Notes under the pieces: model-generated
Seen by the model: the letters and a program-made list of their open reading frames with translations, nothing else
What the model was told of the DNA's origin: nothing
Database searches by the model: none
Translations under genes and position numbers: made by a program
Part shown: positions 5,579 to 9,198 of the stretch, piece after piece
Layout of the letters: each line of letters opens with the position of its first letter
Position numbering within the stretch: position 1 is the stretch's first letter
NCBI GenBank assembly: GCA_019420045.1
Contig: JAHZHY010000017.1
Coordinates: forward strand, 1-9,198
Reading direction: 5' to 3'
DNA length: 9,198 bases
From: Clostridiales bacterium
GTDB taxonomy: Bacteria > Bacillota > Clostridia > Oscillospirales > Butyricicoccaceae

Positions 5579-6804
5579 GCTCCCTTCCCCGGTGGGTCCT
5601 TGGGTTTCTTCTTTCTTCTGGGAAGCACCGGCGGATTGACGGCTGTCAAGGCTTTGGCCTTATCGCCATAACGGCGCTTGAGTCTGCCATATACATCTTC
5701 CCGCAACAGCGCATAAATCACCGAGCTGATGGGGATAAAGAGCAGCATTCCAGGAATGCCCATGGCATTGCCGCCCACGGTCACGGCCACCAGAACCCAG
5801 ATGGAAGGCAGACCTACGGAATTGCCCACCACATGGGGATAAATCAGATTGCCCTCCAGCTGCTGGAGCACAAAAAACAGCACGATAAACCACAGGGCTT
5901 TCATGGGGTCCACCATCAAAAGGAGGAAATCCCCCACCACCAGCCCGATCATAGCCCCGAAAATGGGGATCAGGGCAGTGAAGGCAATGAGCACACCGAT
6001 GAGCAGTGCATACGGGAAGCCCAAAAGAGTCAGAGCCACAAAGAACATTGCGCCCAGAATACAGGCCTCCAGACACTGTCCGGACAAAAACCGGGCAAAG
6101 GTCAGACTGGACAGGGAAGCAATGTGCAAAAATCGCTGCACCACTTTTTCCGGCAGGAAGGCATAAAGCAGCTGCTTGCATTGGCGGCCCAGCTTTTCCT
6201 TCTGCATCAGCACATAGAAGGAGAAAATCAGCGCCAGGAAGAAGTTGACCACTTTTCCCACTACGCTGGTAGCCATGCCGATGGTGGAAGTGACCACCTG
6301 AGAACCGGCGGAACGCAGCCATGTGCCGGCTTTCTGGATGATCTCATCCCAATCCAGTCGAATCTCCATCAGCCGTTGGGCAATATCCGGATACCGGTCC
6401 CCCAGCTGATAGGCCCAGCGCTGCAAAGCCTGGAAAGCCACCTGACTCTGCTCGATCACCGCACCGATGGTGTCCACCAAAGCGGGCACCACCTGGAAAA
6501 AGACGAAAAACAGCACGCCTATCACCAGGATCAGCGTAACCACCAAACTGATCGCCCGGCGGTTTTTATAAATGTAGTTTTTGGGGTCTTTGATCCATCT
6601 CTCAATGACCCGGATCTCGATAAAACGCATGGGAACATTGAGCACAAAGGCCACGCAGGCCCCCAGAACAAAGGGGAACACATAGCCGAAAAGCGTCTGC
6701 AATCCGGCGGCAATCATTTCCCATCGCTGGAAGGCGGCATAGAGCAAAACGGTAAAGGCGATGATCCCCAGGATCTTTTTCATGTTATCTCGATTCAGCT
6801 CCAC
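5575..6804 (-). CDS. AI-2E family transporter (PF01594, TqsA/YdiK type)
   Basis: This polytopic membrane protein (409 residues from GTG) belongs to the AI-2E/UPF0118 family, whose members export autoinducer-2 or, in some cases, exchange ions. The substrate here is unknown. It has two N-terminal helices (KILGIIAFTVLLYAAF and a YVFPFVLGACVAFVLNVPM segment), a third hydrophobic helix before a soluble helical stretch, and the conserved C-terminal membrane core. Family blocks seen are SGQCLEACILGAMFF, ALIPIFGAMIG, LQQLEGNLIYPHVVGNSVGLP and a basic cytosolic tail rich in RRKKKPK. The start chosen is GTG at 6804 because family members begin MELNRxNMKKI and GGGGGGA lies about 5 nt upstream; TTG at 6834 and ATG at 6783 are alternatives. 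It overlaps the DUF308 gene by four bases and heads that operon. Confidence 0.9.
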   Translation of the reverse strand: MELNRDNMKKILGIIAFTVLLYAAFQRWEMIAAGLQTLFGYVFPFVLGACVAFVLNVPMRFIEIRVIERWIKDPKNYIYKNRRAISLVVTLILVIGVLFFVFFQVVPALVDTIGAVIEQSQVAFQALQRWAYQLGDRYPDIAQRLMEIRLDWDEIIQKAGTWLRSAGSQVVTSTIGMATSVVGKVVNFFLALIFSFYVLMQKEKLGRQCKQLLYAFLPEKVVQRFLHIASLSSLTFARFLSGQCLEACILGAMFFVALTLLGFPYALLIGVLIAFTALIPIFGAMIGLVVGDFLLLMVDPMKALWFIVLFFVLQQLEGNLIYPHVVGNSVGLPSIWVLVAVTVGGNAMGIPGMLLFIPISSVIYALLREDVYGRLKRRYGDKAKALTAVNPPVLPRRKKKPKDPPGKGA

Positions 6805-6873
6805 AGAATCCCCCCATATGCCAAAGAAAGGCAAAAATTCATACCCACAGTTCCTTTGCTGTCAGTGTATCAT

Positions 6874-6902
6874 ATTATCCCCTGTTATGGGAGAGTTTTC
6901 TC
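6874..6902 (-). promoter_or_regulatory. Weak candidate promoter for the AI-2E operon
   Basis: GATAAT (6879-6874) has five of six -10 bases, with a poor -35 (GAGAAA, 6902-6897) at 17 bp. An alternative -10 is TATGAT at 6874-6869. The 96-bp gap between the hydrolase and AI-2E genes holds only a 4-bp TCCC/GGGA stem and no convincing terminator, so read-through from the upstream pair is also possible. Confidence 0.35.
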
Positions 6903-7917
6903 ATTCTTTTTTCCCATTTTCGGAAAAAATCACCTGACGCAGCTCCTTGTCCAGCGCATCCAGCCGGTCTTCCGGCAATGCAATGGCCGAAGGGAGCATA
7001 CTGTTCAGGGCCCGGATGGTGAGCGGCCGGGCTCCCCAGGCATATTCCGGCTTTTGCAGCAGCGGATAATACCGCTGCAAAATGGCCATACACCGGGGGT
7101 CTTCCATCAAACTGCGCCCCAGCACATCCACGCTGTAACCGCCCATGCTCTGGGCTGTGGGGCAGGGGTCCTGGGTATCGGCCGGGTAATCCCCCCACAG
7201 ACGCCGCAGCCAGCGGACGCTCATGGGATGCCTCAGCCGCACATCTTCATCCACCTTGGCCGACCGCCCGGAAGAAGTAAAAGGCTTGGCCAGAGACAGA
7301 CCGTGGATGCCGTGCTGGAACACATGACACTCCACCGGCACTTCCAGCCGAACCAGTTCCCCGGCAAAATCCAGCGTCTGCTGCACCGGCACGATCTCAT
7401 CTTCCCAAGTGGAGAACAAAAAAGCCGGCGGAGTCTTTTTATCCCCTTTGCCCAAAAGGGCGGGGGGATTCATGGGCTGCATCAGGCCGCACTGGGGTTG
7501 GCCCAGACAGGGATACCCCAACACCATAGCCTGAGGCCGCTCTTCTCCCTCCAGGCAAAGGGCTGCGGCCAGATGACCGCCGGCGGAAAAACCCACCGCG
7601 GCGATGCGCTGGGGATCGATGTCCCACTCCCGGGCATTCTGGCGGATGAGACAGAGGGCCTCCCGGGCCTGCTCCAGAGGCAGCGGCCACTGCACGCCCT
7701 TTCCCACGCTGTACTGAAGGACAAAGGCGCTGAAGCCCTCGGCCAGATAGGCCAGGGCCACCGGTTCCCCTTCCCGTTTGGACAGCCGCTGATAGGCCCC
7801 GCCGGGGCAGATGAGCACCGCCTGCCGGGGGGATGCGTTATGAAATTGTTTTTCGGTTTCATGGAGATAGGCGGTCAGGCAGCCGCCCTTTTCCAAAGGG
7901 ATTTGCTGGATGCGCAT
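6901..7917 (-). CDS. Alpha/beta hydrolase, acetyl-xylan-esterase-like, with C-terminal helical extension
   Basis: This 338-residue serine hydrolase of the esterase/lipase fold has no signal peptide and is probably cytosolic. The oxyanion region is CPGGAYQRLSKREGEPVA (37-54). The nucleophile elbow is GFSAGGHLAA (109-118, Ser111). The acid is Asp173 in STWEDEIVPVQQ and the histidine His205 in QHGIHGLSLA, so the triad looks complete. The pattern matches BD-FAE/CE10-like acyl esterases that often deacetylate plant-polysaccharide sugars; the true substrate is unknown. Residues from about 255 to 338 (YSVDVLGRSLMEDPRCMAIL onward) form an extra helical module beyond the usual fold. I recall similar small modules at the C-termini of some clostridial carbohydrate-active enzymes, but that is unverified. 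The ATG at 7917 follows an AAAGGA site and lies one base after the upstream stop, so it is cotranscribed with the membrane protein. Confidence 0.88.
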   Translation of the reverse strand: MRIQQIPLEKGGCLTAYLHETEKQFHNASPRQAVLICPGGAYQRLSKREGEPVALAYLAEGFSAFVLQYSVGKGVQWPLPLEQAREALCLIRQNAREWDIDPQRIAAVGFSAGGHLAAALCLEGEERPQAMVLGYPCLGQPQCGLMQPMNPPALLGKGDKKTPPAFLFSTWEDEIVPVQQTLDFAGELVRLEVPVECHVFQHGIHGLSLAKPFTSSGRSAKVDEDVRLRHPMSVRWLRRLWGDYPADTQDPCPTAQSMGGYSVDVLGRSLMEDPRCMAILQRYYPLLQKPEYAWGARPLTIRALNSMLPSAIALPEDRLDALDKELRQVIFSENGKKE

Positions 7918-7918
7918 G

Positions 7919-8740
7919 CTAGTTTTCCTTTCTTCCGCTGGGTGATTCCTGATGCTTTTTCATGGTGGGGATAAATCGTCTGGCAAAGCTGCCCTTTCCC
8001 CTCCCTTTGATATAAAACACGCCGATGATGGAAAAGACCACGGCGCCGATAAAGTTGACGAACAGATCTTTCATGGTGTCGATGATGCCGATATCCAGGT
8101 ATCCGCCCAGGTCCCAGTCCTCACCATTGACCACAAGACTTTCCACCGGCACGGTCACCGGTACATTTTTCCCTTCCGGGTTGAGATCCACCGAAGTCAC
8201 CTGGGAGATGACGGTGTCTTTCTGCATATCCATGCCGAAATACCGGTCCATGCCAAATTCAAAAAACTCCCACATCACGCCCACCATCATGGAAAAACAG
8301 AAGGCAAAAAGACCCACAAAAACAGGAGCCAGGTTCAAAGCCACCCGCTCACTGCGGTTGAGGATATCGATAAGGGAAAAGCCGATGGCCGCCATCAGAA
8401 AGCCGCTGATGGTGTGAAGCATGGTGTCCCAGTAGGGAAACTGGAGATAATAGGCCCGGATCTCGCCCAGGATCTCCGCCGAAAAAATAAACAGCAGAAT
8501 AATAACTTCAAGGGTGTCGGGCACATCGATGTGCAGCCGGTGCTCCACAAGAGAGGGTATGGTAAATAAGACCAATGTGAGCAAACACAAAAACACATTG
8601 AAATAATCCCTGTTAAAAATCTGGGCCACCATCACCAGCAGCACCAGAAGCCGCAGCACTACATAGACGGCCACAACGCCTTTATGCTCTCGAGCAAACT
8701 CCCGGATGGAGCCTTGCTTTTCTTTTTTCCTCTTAGACAT
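7919..8740 (-). CDS. Polytopic membrane protein with DxxLH and WE motifs, YjdF/DUF2238-like
   Basis: This 273-residue integral membrane protein of unknown function has a basic N-terminus (MSKRKKEKQG) and about six hydrophobic segments (roughly 22-42, 46-62, 76-96, 106-127, 136-157 and 224-245). Between segments 5 and 6 lies an extracytoplasmic or cytosolic loop of about 65 residues. Conserved-looking polar residues sit at membrane edges: YWDTMLHTISG (103-113; Asp105, His109), MWEFFEFGMD (156-165; Trp157, Glu158) and IDTMKDLFVNFIG (220-232). This layout resembles YjdF/DUF2238 proteins, and the polar residues could bind metal or lipid. The ATG at 8740 is chosen because AAGGAG (8752-8747) lies 6 nt upstream; the longer TTG start at 8761 would include that site in the coding region. 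It is the first gene of a two-gene operon with the hydrolase. Confidence 0.78.
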   Translation of the reverse strand: MSKRKKEKQGSIREFAREHKGVVAVYVVLRLLVLLVMVAQIFNRDYFNVFLCLLTLVLFTIPSLVEHRLHIDVPDTLEVIILLFIFSAEILGEIRAYYLQFPYWDTMLHTISGFLMAAIGFSLIDILNRSERVALNLAPVFVGLFAFCFSMMVGVMWEFFEFGMDRYFGMDMQKDTVISQVTSVDLNPEGKNVPVTVPVESLVVNGEDWDLGGYLDIGIIDTMKDLFVNFIGAVVFSIIGVFYIKGRGKGSFARRFIPTMKKHQESPSGRKEN

Positions 8741-8802
8741 CCCATTCTCCTTTTTCATCAAACCCGCAACAACCTATCCTCTATCCAGCACAAATGGCTG
8801 CT

Positions 8803-8847
8803 TTGCGGCTCATATATCGTGAAGCCGCAACAAAGTGTTATATGAGC
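8803..8847 (-). other. Interleaved inverted repeats in the leader of the membrane-protein operon
   Basis: Two perfect inverted repeats are interleaved: TTGCGGCT (8803-8810)/AGCCGCAA (8823-8830) and GCTCATATA (8808-8816)/TATATGAGC (8839-8847). Their left arms share 3 nt. In RNA this could be a pseudoknot or a pair of alternative hairpins. It lies just after the predicted transcription start (about 8854) and about 60 nt upstream of the ATG. Confidence 0.6.
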
Positions 8848-8860
8848 TGCATTTTCGGCT

Positions 8861-8889
8861 ATTATACCATAAAAATTTCCCTTTGTCCT
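8861..8889 (-). promoter_or_regulatory. Extended -10 promoter for the membrane-protein/hydrolase operon
   Basis: On the minus strand a perfect TATAAT (8866-8861) is preceded by TGG (extended -10). A partial -35, AGGACA (8889-8884), lies 17 bp upstream. The predicted start is near 8854, giving a leader of about 114 nt. Confidence 0.75.
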
Positions 8890-8907
8890 TGTTCTTGTCT
8901 CAAAAAA

Positions 8908-8937
8908 TTGACACTGCCCCTTCATTTATGTTATATT
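8908..8937 (+). promoter_or_regulatory. Promoter for the CDF transporter gene
   Basis: A perfect TTGACA (8908-8913) is followed after 18 bp by TATATT (8932-8937), which has five of six -10 bases. It faces away from the minus-strand promoter, and the two -35 boxes are 18 bp apart. Transcription would begin near 8944, leaving about 155 nt of leader before the ATG at 9100. Confidence 0.7.
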
Positions 8938-8943
8938 ATGTGA

Positions 8944-9099
8944 TACATCGAAAAGCAGGGCCTTTTCAAAAGGCCCGGGTTCTCCGGAACAGCGGCGCAC
9001 AATGCAATGCAGGCAATGACCCACGAGGCCATTGCTTTTTTTCTGCCCGTGCCGTGGGCTCACACTTCTTTATTTCTTTCTAAGGAGGCGCGCAGCCAT
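8944..9099 (+). promoter_or_regulatory. Structured leader with terminator upstream of the CDF gene, candidate metal riboswitch
   Basis: The leader contains GGGCCTTTTCAAAAGGCCC (8958-8976), a GTTC/GAAC hairpin (8979-8990) and a terminator (9013-9042). An alternative pairing, CCCACG (9020-9025) with CGTGGG (9053-9058), would disrupt the terminator loop. The order AGCAGG, hairpin, CCGGG, hairpin, AACAG recalls from memory parts of the NiCo (czcD) riboswitch, which controls CDF exporters. I could not find a matching closing P1 helix, so the class is tentative. Confidence 0.4.
9013..9042 (+). terminator. Intrinsic terminator in the CDF gene leader
   Basis: GCAATG (9013-9018) pairs with CATTGC (9030-9035), with an inner CC/GG, and is followed directly by seven Ts (9036-9042). 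A second GCAATG at 9004-9009 could compete for the same 3' arm. It sits 57 nt before the ATG of the transporter. Confidence 0.65.
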
Positions 9100-9198
9100 A
9101 TGTCAGAACACTATCAGAAACAAGCTTACCGGGTGTCTTTGTGCACCAGTGCTGTCAACGCCCTCTTGGCCGTCTTCAAATTGGCCGTGGGTTTTGTC
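9100..9198 (+). CDS. Cation diffusion facilitator (CDF) family metal transporter, N-terminal 33 residues
   Basis: Only the start of the gene is inside the window: MSEHYQKQAYRVSLCTSAVN then ALLAVFKLAVGFV. This is the cytosolic lead and first membrane helix of CDF proteins, which export divalent metals (Zn, Co, Ni, Mn, Fe) in exchange for protons. The pattern YRVSLxTxAVNxLLxxFKLxxG is typical of Firmicute members. The ATG at 9100 has TAAGGAGG at 9081-9088, 11 nt upstream. The metal-selecting residues of helices 2 and 5 are beyond the edge, so the substrate cannot be read. The gene is transcribed away from the membrane-protein operon and has its own promoter and a terminator-bearing leader, which suggests regulation by a ligand such as a metal ion. 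Confidence 0.82.
   Translation, partial: MSEHYQKQAYRVSLCTSAVNALLAVFKLAVGFV

Noticed and set aside
5833..7974. Very long plus-strand open frame (713 codons) opposite the AI-2E and hydrolase genes
   Set aside because: Its translation has no recognisable domain and is rich in His/Gln/Pro/Gly as expected for an antisense shadow. Two well-recognised genes occupy the other strand with good ribosome sites.

Overview
The window reads as a chromosomal stretch of a moderately GC-rich Gram-positive anaerobe. A Clostridia/Oscillospiraceae-type gut Firmicute fits the strong AGGAGG-like ribosome sites, the sigma-A promoters (TTGACA/TATAAT type), the intrinsic terminators and the protein families. That placement is an inference from gene style; no phylogenetic marker is present.

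Layout. (1) Positions 1-235 (+) hold the C-terminal end of an OGG1/HhH-GPD DNA glycosylase with an apparent one-base frameshift just before the helix-hairpin-helix. (2) 292-885 (+) is an HD-domain nucleotidase/phosphohydrolase with its own sigma-A promoter, whose -35 box overlaps the glycosylase stop codon. (3) 886-1151 is a convergent intergenic island packed with five inverted repeats and bounded by outward-facing terminators; it resembles a small interspersed (MITE-like) repeat. (4) 4588-1152 (-) is a tight four-gene operon, fmdE-like > larE > larB > larC. It encodes the three enzymes that build the nickel-pincer nucleotide (NPN) cofactor of lactate-racemase-type (LarA) enzymes, headed by an FmdE-family metalloprotein. 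LarC carries an unusually long His-rich tract made by an 18-bp tandem repeat. The operon has a near-perfect promoter and a roughly 150-nt structured leader ending in an intrinsic terminator about 10 nt before the ribosome site, which is the architecture of a riboswitch or attenuator. (5) 6804-4772 (-) encodes an AI-2E family transporter, an HdeD/DUF308 membrane protein and a small single-pass membrane protein. (6) 8740-6901 (-) encodes a polytopic membrane protein and an alpha/beta hydrolase of the esterase type. (7) From 9100 (+) the N-terminus of a cation diffusion facilitator (CDF) metal exporter runs off the window. It is transcribed divergently and preceded by a second structured leader with an internal terminator.

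How they may work together. LarB carboxylates and hydrolyses nicotinic acid adenine dinucleotide, LarE adds the sulfurs and LarC inserts nickel. The His tract of LarC and the neighbouring CDF exporter suggest a locus with a metal-homeostasis flavour, although the CDF substrate is unknown. No larA is visible, so the enzyme that uses the cofactor lies elsewhere. The most novel candidates are the two terminator-bearing leaders, the FmdE-NPN linkage, the LarC His-repeat expansion and the intergenic hairpin island.
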